NCBI RefSeq assembly: GCF_004151245.1
Contig: NZ_JUIW01000006.1
Span: 1-64,000, forward strand
DNA from: Flavobacterium beibuense
GTDB taxonomy: Bacteria > Bacteroidota > Bacteroidia > Flavobacteriales > Flavobacteriaceae
Length of the DNA: 64,000 nt
Direction of reading: 5' to 3'
The position numbers and the translations under genes are program-made. A model generated the notes under the pieces. The model was not told the DNA's origin and did no database searches. It saw only the letters and a list, made by a program, of their open reading frames with translations. Shown here one piece after another: positions 35,743 to 43,505 of this stretch; the stretch's first letter is position 1; the number at the start of each line of letters is the position of its first letter.

Positions 35743-35769
35743 AAAAAAATCCCCATTAGTGGGGATTTT
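35743..35769 (-). terminator. Intrinsic terminator of the small membrane protein gene
   Basis: An AAAATCCCC/GGGGATTTT stem with an ATTAGT loop sits downstream of the minus-strand gene ending at 35800. Confidence 0.87.
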
Positions 35770-35799
35770 CATTTTAATTTTTTAACAATTTTAATATGA

Positions 35800-35988
35800 T
35801 TATTCCTTCACAAAATACTTTATAAAGAATAAAACACCTATAAATGCAAGAAAGGCAATTAATATCCAATAAGAGCCTTTGTAATATTTTTTATGCAGGC
35901 TAAGGTCTTTTCTGTAAACGTATATCATGGCTGCCACAAATACAACAATAAAAAATGCGGCAAAGTATAGTTGTCCTTTAGTAAACAT
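35800..35988 (-). CDS. Small two-helix membrane protein
   Basis: A 62-residue protein with two predicted TM helices (about 7-25 and 41-58) joined by a basic loop 'YRKDLSLHKKYYKGSY'. Similar small proteins are conserved in flavobacteria, but no function is known. On the minus strand a -7 box TAGCTTTG (plus 36005-36012) lies about 20 nt upstream of the start, and a terminator follows, so it is monocistronic. Confidence 0.7.
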   Translation of the reverse strand: MFTKGQLYFAAFFIVVFVAAMIYVYRKDLSLHKKYYKGSYWILIAFLAFIGVLFFIKYFVKE

Positions 35989-36004
35989 GTTGAAATCTTT
36001 TTTG

Positions 36005-36012
36005 CAAAGCTA
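36005..36012 (-). promoter_or_regulatory. -7 promoter element of the small membrane protein gene
   Basis: The minus-strand TAGCTTTG matches the TAnnTTTG consensus about 16 nt before the start codon. The -33 element is not clear. Confidence 0.5.
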
Positions 36013-36064
36013 CAATAAGCCTGTTTAATTTTCGATACTTTTAAAACTTAAAATACAATGAGCC

Positions 36065-36448
36065 ATGAAAAAACAATTAGATGCCGTAAAGGAGTTTCAT
36101 ACTGCCTTTGGGCTTGGGGTAAGCGAAACGCCTAAAGCAAGCCTGGGAGAAGCCGTAAACATGCTTAGGTTTAACCTTATGAAAGAGGAAAATGAAGAAT
36201 ATCTTGATGCTGTGCAAAACAACGACCTTACCGAGATTGCCGATGCCCTTGGCGATATGCTATATATTTTGTGCGGTACTATTATAGAGCATGGACTTCA
36301 GTATAAAATAGAAGAGGTGTTTGATGAAATTCAGCGCAGTAATATGAGTAAGTTAGGGGAGGACGGAAAACCTATTTACCGTGAAGACGGTAAGGTTATG
36401 AAAGGGCCTAACTACTTTAAACCTAATTTTGAGGAGATACTTAAATAA
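36065..36448 (+). CDS. MazG/HisE-like nucleotide pyrophosphohydrolase
   Basis: A 127-residue all-alpha NTP-pyrophosphatase-like protein. The metal-binding EExxE...ExxD pattern is visible as 'KEENEEYLDAV' and 'TEIADALGDMLYILCGT'. Other features are 'IIEHGLQYKIEEVFDEIQRSNMSKLGEDG', and a final 'GKVMKGPNYFKPNFEEILK' typical of the phosphoribosyl-ATP-pyrophosphohydrolase-like housekeeping group. It probably hydrolyses a non-canonical or excess nucleotide. The substrate is unknown. It is convergent with ilvE. Confidence 0.85.
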   Translation: MKKQLDAVKEFHTAFGLGVSETPKASLGEAVNMLRFNLMKEENEEYLDAVQNNDLTEIADALGDMLYILCGTIIEHGLQYKIEEVFDEIQRSNMSKLGEDGKPIYREDGKVMKGPNYFKPNFEEILK

Positions 36449-36451
36449 CAT

Positions 36452-36486
36452 AAAAAAAGCCTTAGCAATCGCTAAGGCTTTTTTTA
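36452..36486. terminator. Bidirectional intrinsic terminator
   Basis: A perfect 15-bp stem (AAAAAAAGCCTTAGC with its complement) and an AATC loop lie between convergent genes ending at 36448 and 36501. Confidence 0.93.
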
Positions 36487-36500
36487 TGTTTATTATTAAA

Positions 36501-37559
36501 CTATACTTTAACTGTCCATCCAAAAGTATCTTCGGCCAGTTTGTATTGTATGTTGTTAAGCTTTTCCTTTAGCTGTAAAGCTATTGGGTTTTCGAGCTTA
36601 GGCAGTTCATAATATTTTTCTTTGTAGCTAAAGCCCACAATAGGGTTTACTACAGCGGCAGTACCTGCACCAAATATTTCTTTCAGGGAACCGTCTTCGG
36701 CAGCCTGTATAAGCTCGTCTACTAATACCGAACGAACCTCTACATTAATACCTTCACGCTTAGCCATATCTATAAGACTTTTACGGGTTACACCGTCTAA
36801 TATCCTTTCGCTTGTAGGCGCTGTGTATAATGTATCGTTTATCCTGAAGAAAACATTCATTGTACCTGCTTCCTCAAGTTTGGTATGCGTGGCATCGTCT
36901 GTCCATATAATTTGCTGGTAACCCATTTCGTTAGCCAGTTTTGTCGGGTAAAACTGTGCTGAATAGTTACCGGCAGCCTTAGCAGCACCTATACCACCAT
37001 TAGCGGCACGGCTGTAATGCTCGGCTATAATAACTTTTACCTCACCGGAGTAGTAGGACTTGGCAGGCGAAAGTATAATCATAAATCTATAGAAGTTTGC
37101 AGGAGCGGCAACTACGCCGGGGCCTGTAGCGATCATGAACGGGCGGATATAAAGGGAGTTTCCTTTACCTGTTTTAACCCACGCCTTTTCAATCTGTAAC
37201 AGCTTTTTAAGTCCGTCCATAAACACGCTTTCAGGCACTTCAGGCATTGCAAGCCTTACTGCCGATTTATTAAAGCGTTCAAAGTTTTGATCAGGACGAA
37301 AAAGCCATACATCGTCATGTTCGTCTTTATAGGCTTTCATACCTTCAAAAATAGCCTGCCCGTAATGGAATACCTTAGCAGAAGGGTCTATTAAAAAAGG
37401 TTCATAAGGTTTAATAACAGGTTTTTCCCATACGCCTTGTTTGTAGTCACAAATTAACATATGGTCGGTAAACACAGTGCCAAAAATCAGGTTCTCAAAA
37501 TCAACGGAGTCAATTTTAGAGGTAGAGGCGAGGTTTACTGTAATGTCGTTTTCGTTCAT
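36501..37559 (-). CDS. ilvE: Branched-chain amino-acid aminotransferase
   Basis: A fold-type IV PLP enzyme of 352 residues that transaminates Leu, Ile and Val. The PLP lysine is Lys194 in 'GIGAAKAAGNYSA'. Family features include 'HYGQAIFEGMKAY' (about 65-77), 'FNKSAVRLAMPEVP', 'SLYIRPFMIATG' and 'EEAGTMNVFFRI'. The length fits the eukaryote-like BCAT group found in Bacteroidota. It is monocistronic, with a -7 box on the minus strand at plus 37592-37599. Confidence 0.95.
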   Translation of the reverse strand: MNENDITVNLASTSKIDSVDFENLIFGTVFTDHMLICDYKQGVWEKPVIKPYEPFLIDPSAKVFHYGQAIFEGMKAYKDEHDDVWLFRPDQNFERFNKSAVRLAMPEVPESVFMDGLKKLLQIEKAWVKTGKGNSLYIRPFMIATGPGVVAAPANFYRFMIILSPAKSYYSGEVKVIIAEHYSRAANGGIGAAKAAGNYSAQFYPTKLANEMGYQQIIWTDDATHTKLEEAGTMNVFFRINDTLYTAPTSERILDGVTRKSLIDMAKREGINVEVRSVLVDELIQAAEDGSLKEIFGAGTAAVVNPIVGFSYKEKYYELPKLENPIALQLKEKLNNIQYKLAEDTFGWTVKV

Positions 37560-37591
37560 TTATATAGATTAGTTAAATAGTAGTGTTCTTG

Positions 37592-37599
37592 CAAATTTA
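37592..37599 (-). promoter_or_regulatory. -7 promoter element of ilvE
   Basis: The minus-strand TAAATTTG matches TAnnTTTG about 32 nt before the ilvE start. No -33 TTG was found at standard spacing. Confidence 0.5.
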
Positions 37600-37695
37600 C
37601 TAAAAAAATGTCCAAATAGGCATTTGTGTTAAAAAATACGCAGCAAAACTACCGTAAAATATTGTAAGTAAGCAAAATAAATTAAAAGCTATAAA

Positions 37696-37727
37696 TTGTG
37701 GCTATTACTATTTTCTGTATAAATTTG
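37696..37727 (+). promoter_or_regulatory. Promoter of the DUF4920/haem-lipoprotein/mnmD operon
   Basis: TTG at 37696-37698 and TAAATTTG at 37720-37727, with a 21-nt spacer, lie 29 nt before the start at 37757. Confidence 0.7.
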
Positions 37728-37756
37728 CATACACTAAACTTAATTAACTAAAAAAA

Positions 37757-38338
37757 ATGAAGAAATCGCTTTTAGCTGCAGTAGCAATGCTTGCTTTTGT
37801 TGCCTGTAAAAACAAAGAAACTCATGTGGAATCTGAAGATACTGTTATAGAAACTCAAAACGGTGCCATGGAGGTAGATACCGACACTATTAATGAAGAC
37901 GAGGATATTACTGTTGAGGTACAGGAAAACGGTAAGGTTTATGCATCTTTTGGCGATAAGATAAATACTAACAACGCCCTTACACAGGAGGAGATGTTTA
38001 AAAAATATAAGAGCCTTAAACCGGGCGATACCGTTGATGTAAAGTTTGCCGCTAAGATTAACGACGTTTGCCAAAAGAAAGGCTGCTGGATGTCGCTTAA
38101 CCTGGCAGACGAAAAAGAGTCTTTTGTAAAGTTTAAGGACTATGCCTTTTTTGTTCCGTTAAATGCAGCAGGGCAGGAGGCAGTTGTAACCGGTAAGGCT
38201 TTTGTTAGCGAAATATCTGTAGAACAGTTAAAGCACTATGCTAAAGACGGTGGTAAATCGGAAACTGAAATAGCTAAGATCACTAAGCCGGAAGTTAAGT
38301 ATGGCTTTATGGCCGATGGTGTTTTAATAAGCAAATAA
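37757..38338 (+). CDS. DUF4920 lipoprotein
   Basis: A 193-residue lipoprotein (lipobox 'AFVAC', Cys17) with an acidic linker and a C-terminal DUF4920 domain (about 60-190). The domain includes 'FGDKINTNNALTQEEMFKKY' and the signature 'NDVCQKKGCWMSL' with Cys105 and Cys110. Two spaced cysteines followed by Trp-Met suggest metal (perhaps copper) or redox chemistry, but no function is established. Its stop overlaps the start of the haem-lipoprotein gene (TAATG), so the two are translationally coupled. Confidence 0.83.
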   Translation: MKKSLLAAVAMLAFVACKNKETHVESEDTVIETQNGAMEVDTDTINEDEDITVEVQENGKVYASFGDKINTNNALTQEEMFKKYKSLKPGDTVDVKFAAKINDVCQKKGCWMSLNLADEKESFVKFKDYAFFVPLNAAGQEAVVTGKAFVSEISVEQLKHYAKDGGKSETEIAKITKPEVKYGFMADGVLISK

Positions 38339-38793
38339 TGAAGAAGACCTTTCTAGTATTGTCTGCCGTTTTATTTCTTGCCGTTTCGTGTAAGGATAAG
38401 GAGGCCGATAAAGAAACTGTAAAAAAAGAGCAGGCTCCCGCAAAAGAGGAAAAGGAGTTTAAAATGTATGAGATGTCTCAAATGGCTGCTTTGATGGAGC
38501 AGATGTATGTTGACAATATGAGGCTAAGGCAGCGTATTATTGACGGTGACACCATAGGGGATTTCCCGAAGCATTTTTTAAAGATATATATGGCCCCAAT
38601 GACGGATGAAACCGACAGGGACGACTCCTTTAAGGAGCATGCCGATAAATTTATTGAAGCACAGCAGCGCATTTATATTGATACCATTCATGCAAAAGAA
38701 CGTTTTAATGAAGGGGTAACATCCTGCCTTGCCTGCCATGAGTCGAAATGCGGCGGACCTATTCCGAGGATTAAGAAACTTTATATTAAGTAA
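38338..38793 (+). CDS. Lipoprotein with a single CXXCH haem motif
   Basis: A 151-residue lipoprotein (lipobox 'LAVSC', Cys18) with a Lys/Glu-rich linker and a mostly helical body. Near the C-terminus is a c-type haem motif C130-LAC133-H134 followed by Cys138 ('CLACHESKCGGP'). The upstream methionines (in 'MYEMSQMAALMEQM' and 'MAPMTD') could provide a distal ligand. It is probably a small periplasmic cytochrome-like electron carrier or sensor; I do not recognise a named family. It overlaps the DUF4920 gene by 1 nt. Confidence 0.72.
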   Translation: MKKTFLVLSAVLFLAVSCKDKEADKETVKKEQAPAKEEKEFKMYEMSQMAALMEQMYVDNMRLRQRIIDGDTIGDFPKHFLKIYMAPMTDETDRDDSFKEHADKFIEAQQRIYIDTIHAKERFNEGVTSCLACHESKCGGPIPRIKKLYIK

Positions 38794-39456
38794 TTGAAAA
38801 GAGAAATTATACAAACGCTTGACGGATCGGTAACCATACACCTTCCTGAGATGAAGGAGAGTTACCACTCTAAATTCGGAGCTATTCGTGAAGCTTATCA
38901 TGTATTTATACAAAACGGGCTGGCCTTAACAAAAGGGCAGCCTGTTTCTATTTTAGAGATAGGTTTCGGTACAGGCCTCAATGCTTTTATAACCTATCTG
39001 GAATCGGTAAAGAACGGACAGGAAATAAACTATACAGGAGTAGAGGCATATCCGGTGAGTAACGATGAGGTAAAGCTCTTAAACTATGTGGAGCAGCTTA
39101 ATGCCGAAAACAGGAAGCAGGTTTTTACCGCTATGCATGAGGCAGAATGGGAGATTCCCTCAAAAATTAATGATAAATTTACTTTACTAAAAAGGAAACA
39201 GTTCTTTAACGAGATAAACGACGTTGAAAAATATGATATTATTTATTTTGATGCTTTTGGGTTTCATGCACAACCTGAATTGTGGACAGCCGAAATTTTT
39301 TCAATTATGTATAAGGCATTAAAAACCAATAGCGTACTTGTAACCTATGCCTGCAGAACAACTATTAAAAAAGCTATGCAGGAAGCGGGTTTTACAACAG
39401 AAAAACTTCCCGGCCCACCCGGAAAACGCGAAATGCTAAGAGCATTCAAACATTAA
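38794..39456 (+). CDS. mnmD: tRNA (mnm5s2U34) methyltransferase MnmD (TTG start)
   Basis: A 220-residue SAM-dependent methyltransferase of the DUF752/MnmD family, which completes the aminomethyl group to mnm5 at U34. The SAM motif is 'SILEIGFGTGLNAFITYL' (about 52-69). 'YDIIYFDAFGFHAQPELW' is motif IV, and 'VTYACRTTIKKAMQEAGF' and 'PGPPGKREMLRA' follow. The start is TTG at 38794, directly after the previous stop codon. The conserved N-terminus (KREIIQTLDGSVTIHLPE) precedes the first ATG, supporting TTG. It has no FAD-dependent MnmC2 domain, as expected outside gammaproteobacteria. Confidence 0.93.
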   Translation: MKREIIQTLDGSVTIHLPEMKESYHSKFGAIREAYHVFIQNGLALTKGQPVSILEIGFGTGLNAFITYLESVKNGQEINYTGVEAYPVSNDEVKLLNYVEQLNAENRKQVFTAMHEAEWEIPSKINDKFTLLKRKQFFNEINDVEKYDIIYFDAFGFHAQPELWTAEIFSIMYKALKTNSVLVTYACRTTIKKAMQEAGFTTEKLPGPPGKREMLRAFKH

Positions 39457-39516
39457 AAAATTGTTAAAATGTTGAGTTAATGAGAATTTTAACGCAAACG
39501 TTTTAGTTAATTTCTA

Positions 39517-39545
39517 TTGTAGGTTCGATTTTATTATTATCTTTA
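39517..39545 (+). promoter_or_regulatory. Promoter of the 65-residue protein gene
   Basis: TTG at 39517-39519 and TATCTTTA at 39538-39545 (near-consensus TAnnTTTG), with an 18-nt spacer, lie 48 nt before the start codon. Confidence 0.5.
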
Positions 39546-39593
39546 CATGCGTTCTTATAAAAACACTAACATTAATAATTTTTAAACGTAATT

Positions 39594-39791
39594 ATGCCCA
39601 GAAGTATGTTTGCTTATACAAAGACGGTTTTGGAAAGCGTAAGTTTTGACCCGAAATTGTTTTGTAAGGAAGTTGAAAAAGCAATCAAAACATTACTGCC
39701 TTACGAAGTTGAACAACTTATTGACTGGCTCTATAATTTTACGACTGAAAAGCCCGAATTAAAAGCTTGTCTAATATATGTTGAACAATAA
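39594..39791 (+). CDS. Small conserved-type cytoplasmic protein of unknown function
   Basis: A 65-residue protein starting 'MPRSMFAYTKTVLESVSFDP' with an alternating helical pattern ('KLFCKEVEKAIKTLLPYEVEQLIDWLYNF') and two cysteines. It has no signal peptide. Its own promoter and terminator support a real gene. I recall near-identical small proteins in other Flavobacteriaceae, but no function is known. Confidence 0.7.
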   Translation: MPRSMFAYTKTVLESVSFDPKLFCKEVEKAIKTLLPYEVEQLIDWLYNFTTEKPELKACLIYVEQ

Positions 39792-39799
39792 AAAACGAT

Positions 39800-39825
39800 A
39801 AAGGAGCCGTAAGGCTCCTTTTTTT
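39800..39825. terminator. Bidirectional intrinsic terminator
   Basis: A perfect 9-bp stem AAAGGAGCC/GGCTCCTTT with a GTAA loop and T run lies between the 65-residue gene and oxyR. Confidence 0.92.
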
Positions 39826-39830
39826 ATGCT

Positions 39831-40778
39831 TTATTTTTTATGAACCGGACTGGTTATCTCTACATTGTGAAAAGCAATGGCTCCTCTTATTACGCCGGAA
39901 ATTGTAGTGCGTAATGCTTCTATAATATGTAATTTTAGTTCCTTTTTAGAATAGATAAGACTAACTTCCCTTGAAGGTCTCGGTTCAGGGAAATGGCGCA
40001 GCTTAGCCGTCGATTTTTCGCTCATATCTACCGTATGAAGATAAGGGAGTAGTGTCATACCAAGTCCTTCGTCCACAAGTTTTATCATGGTTTCAAAACT
40101 GCCGCTCTCTACCTGAAAATGATTTTCTGCCGGTGATGATGATGCTTTACAGATGTTAAGTACATTATTACGGAAGCAATGGCCGTCCTGTAACAGTAGA
40201 ATGTTGCTAAGGTTTGCTTCCAGATCTTCTACACTAAATTCTTTCTTTTGGTAGGCAGGATTATTCTCCGGTACATAGGCTACAAAAGGTTCGTAGTAAA
40301 GTACCACTTCCTTAATGCTTTCCTCATTAAGGGGAGTAGCAGCTATGGCTGCATCCAGTTGTCCGCTTTTAAGCATTTTTATAATCTCTTCCGTTGGGCG
40401 CTCCTCTATAATAAGATTTACCTTCGGATACTTATTGGTAAAATTGGTAAGGAACATAGGTAAAAGGGTAGGCATAACCGTAGGGATGATACCAATTTTA
40501 AACTCTCCTCCTATATAGCCTTTCTGTTGGTCAACAATGTCTTTTATCCTTATCGACTCATTTACTATGTTCTTAGCCTGTGTAACTATCTGCTGGCCTA
40601 CTTCAGTTAGCTGAATAGGTTTTTTGCTGCGGTCAAAAATTTGCACATCAAGCTCTTCTTCCAGTTTTTGTATCTGCATACTAAGGGTAGGCTGGGTTAC
40701 AAAACTCTTTTCGGCTGCAAGGGTAAAATTTTTGTATTCGGCTACAGCGAGTACATAGTTGAGTTGTGTTATAGTCAT
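39831..40778 (-). CDS. oxyR: OxyR hydrogen-peroxide-sensing LysR-type regulator
   Basis: A 315-residue LysR-family regulator. The winged HTH (about 1-60) reads 'MTITQLNYVLAVAEYKNFTLAAEKSF'-type, and the effector domain starts at about residue 90. It carries the OxyR redox pair Cys201 and Cys210 in 'GHCFRNNVLNIC', with the same spacing as Cys199/Cys208 of E. coli OxyR. It is transcribed divergently from dps, a classic OxyR target, which strengthens the assignment. It presumably controls dps through the 139-nt shared region. Confidence 0.94.
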   Translation of the reverse strand: MTITQLNYVLAVAEYKNFTLAAEKSFVTQPTLSMQIQKLEEELDVQIFDRSKKPIQLTEVGQQIVTQAKNIVNESIRIKDIVDQQKGYIGGEFKIGIIPTVMPTLLPMFLTNFTNKYPKVNLIIEERPTEEIIKMLKSGQLDAAIAATPLNEESIKEVVLYYEPFVAYVPENNPAYQKKEFSVEDLEANLSNILLLQDGHCFRNNVLNICKASSSPAENHFQVESGSFETMIKLVDEGLGMTLLPYLHTVDMSEKSTAKLRHFPEPRPSREVSLIYSKKELKLHIIEALRTTISGVIRGAIAFHNVEITSPVHKK

Positions 40779-40806
40779 TGTTTATAGTTATAGATGTGTT
40801 ACGATA

Positions 40807-40833
40807 GATTTTTATGATAAAATTATAAAAATC
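40807..40833. promoter_or_regulatory. Inverted repeat in the oxyR-dps intergenic region (candidate OxyR operator)
   Basis: GATTTTTAT (40807-40815) and ATAAAAATC (40825-40833) form a perfect 9-bp inverted repeat with a 9-nt spacer. It is extended by imperfect CGAT/ATCG flanks, midway between the divergent oxyR and dps genes. Its size suits a LysR-type operator. Confidence 0.5.
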
Positions 40834-40870
40834 ATCGATATCGCTTATATTTTTTTAGGGTTATTTTTTT

Positions 40871-40878
40871 TAACTTTG
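40871..40878 (+). promoter_or_regulatory. -7 promoter element of dps
   Basis: TAACTTTG matches TAnnTTTG 39 nt before the dps start. The -33 region is a T run lacking TTG, consistent with a promoter that depends on an activator. Confidence 0.55.
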
Positions 40879-40917
40879 AAGGAAAGCAAAATCAAAAAAT
40901 AACTAAATAAACTTGAT

Positions 40918-41421
40918 ATGACAACGAAAAAGAAAAAAGCAGAAGCCACGAATATACTGGGATTACCGGTAAAAGAAACAGAAGTGATTGCAGCAGAGCT
41001 TAATATACTGCTTTCTAATTTTCAGGTATACTATCAAAACCTTAGAGGGATACACTGGAATATTCGCGGTAAGCGCTTTTTTGACCTACATGTAAAATTT
41101 GAAGAACTATATAATGATGCCCAGCTAAAAATAGATATGATAGCAGAAAGGGTACTTACACTTGGAGGAACACCTTTACATACTTTTGAGGATTATATTA
41201 AAAACAACAGGCTTGAAGTAGGTAAAAATGTTTCTAAAGATGTAGATGCTGTTCAGTTGATTATGACCTCATTAAGTGACCTGCTTAAAATAGAAAGGGT
41301 TATTCTTGATGAGACAGATAAGATAAATGATGAAGGTACTAACTCTATGATGAGTGACTTTATTACTGAGCAGGAAAAAACCATCTGGATGATGAAGGCT
41401 TGGAGTGAAGAAGAAATTTAA
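40918..41421 (+). CDS. dps: Dps family ferritin-like DNA-protection protein
   Basis: A 167-residue Dps protein that oxidises and stores iron and protects DNA from peroxide. The ferroxidase ligands His46 ('GIHWNIRG'), His58, Asp73 and Glu77 ('KIDMIAERV') keep the exact spacing of E. coli Dps His51/His63/Asp78/Glu82. The N-terminus is lysine-rich ('TTKKKKAEA'), as expected for DNA contact. It is divergent from oxyR. Confidence 0.95.
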   Translation: MTTKKKKAEATNILGLPVKETEVIAAELNILLSNFQVYYQNLRGIHWNIRGKRFFDLHVKFEELYNDAQLKIDMIAERVLTLGGTPLHTFEDYIKNNRLEVGKNVSKDVDAVQLIMTSLSDLLKIERVILDETDKINDEGTNSMMSDFITEQEKTIWMMKAWSEEEI

Positions 41422-41477
41422 CAACAAGCTTCTGTAATTATTTAGAACGATTAAAAATTTATCGTTACTTTAGCAGA

Positions 41478-41765
41478 GTGAAATTTCTTGTAAAAATAGT
41501 ATTATTCTTATTTATCACTTTCCTTTCGGCTCCTACAATTATTAGCCTAATGGAAGATGATGATGCTGATATTTCTATGGTTTACAGTCTTAATGAGGAA
41601 GAAATTCACAAAGAGATAAAAGAGATAAAAGCCGGACCCCAAATGGAGTTTGAGCTTCCTCTTGTTATACTTGAAAAAAAATCTAAAGTTATAAACTCAA
41701 AAAATCTCCAAAGGCATACTAATGCCTTTGGAGATATTTTTTCACCTCCTCCCGAGAACGTATAA
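41478..41765 (+). CDS. Small membrane-anchored or secreted protein upstream of SulP (GTG start)
   Basis: A 95-residue protein starting at GTG (41478). It has an N-terminal hydrophobic segment ('VKIVLFLFITFLSAPTIISL', about 5-24), an acidic middle ('MEDDDADISM', 'NEEEIHKEIKEI') and a short C-terminal motif 'IFSPPPENV'. It lies 90 nt upstream of the SulP gene. The last 21 codons contain a perfect 14-bp hairpin followed by a T run, so the coding sequence overlaps an intrinsic terminator. The family is not recognised; similar short ORFs before SulP genes in flavobacteria would support it. Confidence 0.6.
   Translation: MKFLVKIVLFLFITFLSAPTIISLMEDDDADISMVYSLNEEEIHKEIKEIKAGPQMEFELPLVILEKKSKVINSKNLQRHTNAFGDIFSPPPENV
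41703..41741 (+). terminator. Perfect 14-bp terminator-like hairpin inside the small gene upstream of SulP
   Basis: ATCTCCAAAGGCAT (41703-41716) and ATGCCTTTGGAGAT (41721-41734) pair perfectly around an ACTA loop, followed by six T residues within the next seven bases. It lies within the reading frame that ends at 41765 and upstream of the SulP and carbonic anhydrase genes. Confidence 0.75.
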
Positions 41766-41855
41766 TCCAATTATTGCTGCTATTGCCAGCCATCTCATTA
41801 AATGCTTGTGTTTACAGGTGTTTAATCATATTAATTGTATTATATCTTATCGGTC

Positions 41856-43469
41856 ATGACAAAAAAGACAAATCTTTTTGCCAACCTTAAAGCTGATTTT
41901 CCATCAGGTCTTGTGGTTTTTTTAGTGGCTTTACCCCTATGTTTGGGTATTGCCTTAGCTTCGGGTGCTCCGCCTTTATCCGGAATTATTGCCGGTGTGG
42001 TAGGGGGTATTGTAATAGGCTCCCTTAGTAATTCTCATATAAGTGTATCGGGTCCGGCTGCCGGGCTTATAGCTATTGTATTAACTGCAATTGCTACCTT
42101 AGGTTCTTTTGAGGCCTTTTTGCTTGCAGTTTTCCTTTCGGGGGTATTGCAGGTTATTCTTGGGTTTTTAAAGGCAGGTAGTATTTCAAACTATATCCCG
42201 GCCAATGTAATTGAAGGGATGCTTGCAGGTATTGGTGTTATCATCATTATTAAGCAAATGGAACATGCTGTTGGATATGACAAGACTTACGACGGTAGCG
42301 ACTCGCTTTTCAGGCTTGACGGGGGAAATCCGTTTTCTGATATTCCGGATATTCTGTTGCGTTTTGAAGGCGGAGCGGTTATCATTACAATTATATCGCT
42401 TCTTATTCTGGTTATTTGGGATAAGGTGCCGGCACTTAAAAAGCTTAAGATACTGCCGGGAGCACTTGTGGCTGTAATTGCCGGAATTGTAATTAATCAG
42501 ATATTTATAAGTACCGGAAGCCATTTTGCACTAAGCAGTGAGCATCTTGTTACACTGCCTGTACCACAATCTTTTAGTGATATTGCCGGCTTTATAGTAA
42601 CCCCTGATTTTTCTGCAATTACAAACAAAAATGTTTGGATTAGTGCCGGAACAATAACTGTTGTGGCTTCTGTTGAAACGCTTTTATGTATAGAGGCCTC
42701 CGACAGAATGGATGTACAGAAGCGTTATACGGATACCAACAGGGAGCTTAAGGCACAGGGTATTGGTAATATAATTAGCGGCTTCATTGGCGGATTACCT
42801 ATTACATCTGTAGTAGTGCGTTCATCTGCAAATGCAAGCTCAGGAGCAAAAACAAAAATGTCTGCCGTTATTCACGGTTTCCTGTTACTTATATGTGTAT
42901 TGACTATACCAATGGTTTTAAATAAAATCCCATTGGCAACATTAGCAGCAGTGCTTATCCTAATAGGTTATAAACTGGCTAACCCGGCTAAGCTTAAGCT
43001 TTTTTGGGCAAAAGGCAAATATCAGTTTATTCCTTTCTTAGCAACATTGGTTGCGGTTGTAGCTATAGATCTGCTTAAAGGTGTGGCACTGGGTATGGCA
43101 ATAAGTATCATATTTATTCTTAAAGGTAACCTGCAAAGGGCTTATCATTTTAGGAAAGAGGAATATGAAGAAGGAGATATAATACATATAGACCTTGCAC
43201 AGGAAGTTTCTTTCCTTAACAAGGCAGCGATAAAATCGACCCTTAACGATATACCGGAAAATTCTAAAGTAATTATAAATGCGTCTGACACGGTTTATAT
43301 AGCCCATGACGTACAGGATCTTATAAAAGAATTTACCAACATTCGTGCAAAAGAGAATAATATTAGGGTTAAATTAGTAGGTTTTAAAGAGGCGTACGAT
43401 TTGGATAATACCGAAGGACATGTTTTCTTTGAACACGGAAAGAAGAACAAAAAAGAAAAGGCAGAATAA
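41856..43469 (+). CDS. SulP-family anion (probable bicarbonate) transporter
   Basis: A 537-residue membrane transporter. The ATG at 41856 (MTKKTNLFANLKADFPSGLV) is chosen over an in-frame TTG at 41835. The hydrophobic core has the SulP signatures 'LPLCLGIALASGAPPLSGIIAGVVGG' and 'SVSGPAAGLIAIV', and 10 or more TM helices to about residue 420. A short STAS-like C-terminus ('IIHIDLAQEVSFLNKAAIKSTLND' onward) follows. Linkage to carbonic anhydrase 36 nt downstream suggests sodium-dependent bicarbonate uptake (BicA/SbtA-like role) instead of sulfate transport; this is inferred from context. Confidence 0.9.
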   Translation: MTKKTNLFANLKADFPSGLVVFLVALPLCLGIALASGAPPLSGIIAGVVGGIVIGSLSNSHISVSGPAAGLIAIVLTAIATLGSFEAFLLAVFLSGVLQVILGFLKAGSISNYIPANVIEGMLAGIGVIIIIKQMEHAVGYDKTYDGSDSLFRLDGGNPFSDIPDILLRFEGGAVIITIISLLILVIWDKVPALKKLKILPGALVAVIAGIVINQIFISTGSHFALSSEHLVTLPVPQSFSDIAGFIVTPDFSAITNKNVWISAGTITVVASVETLLCIEASDRMDVQKRYTDTNRELKAQGIGNIISGFIGGLPITSVVVRSSANASSGAKTKMSAVIHGFLLLICVLTIPMVLNKIPLATLAAVLILIGYKLANPAKLKLFWAKGKYQFIPFLATLVAVVAIDLLKGVALGMAISIIFILKGNLQRAYHFRKEEYEEGDIIHIDLAQEVSFLNKAAIKSTLNDIPENSKVIINASDTVYIAHDVQDLIKEFTNIRAKENNIRVKLVGFKEAYDLDNTEGHVFFEHGKKNKKEKAE

Positions 43470-43505
43470 AAATAGAAAACACAGAAAATAAATTACGAAG
43501 ATATT

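Noticed and set aside
41835..41855. TTG-initiated extension of the SulP transporter
   Set aside because: The seven extra residues are not family-like. The ATG at 41856 followed by a Lys-rich cytoplasmic start fits better.
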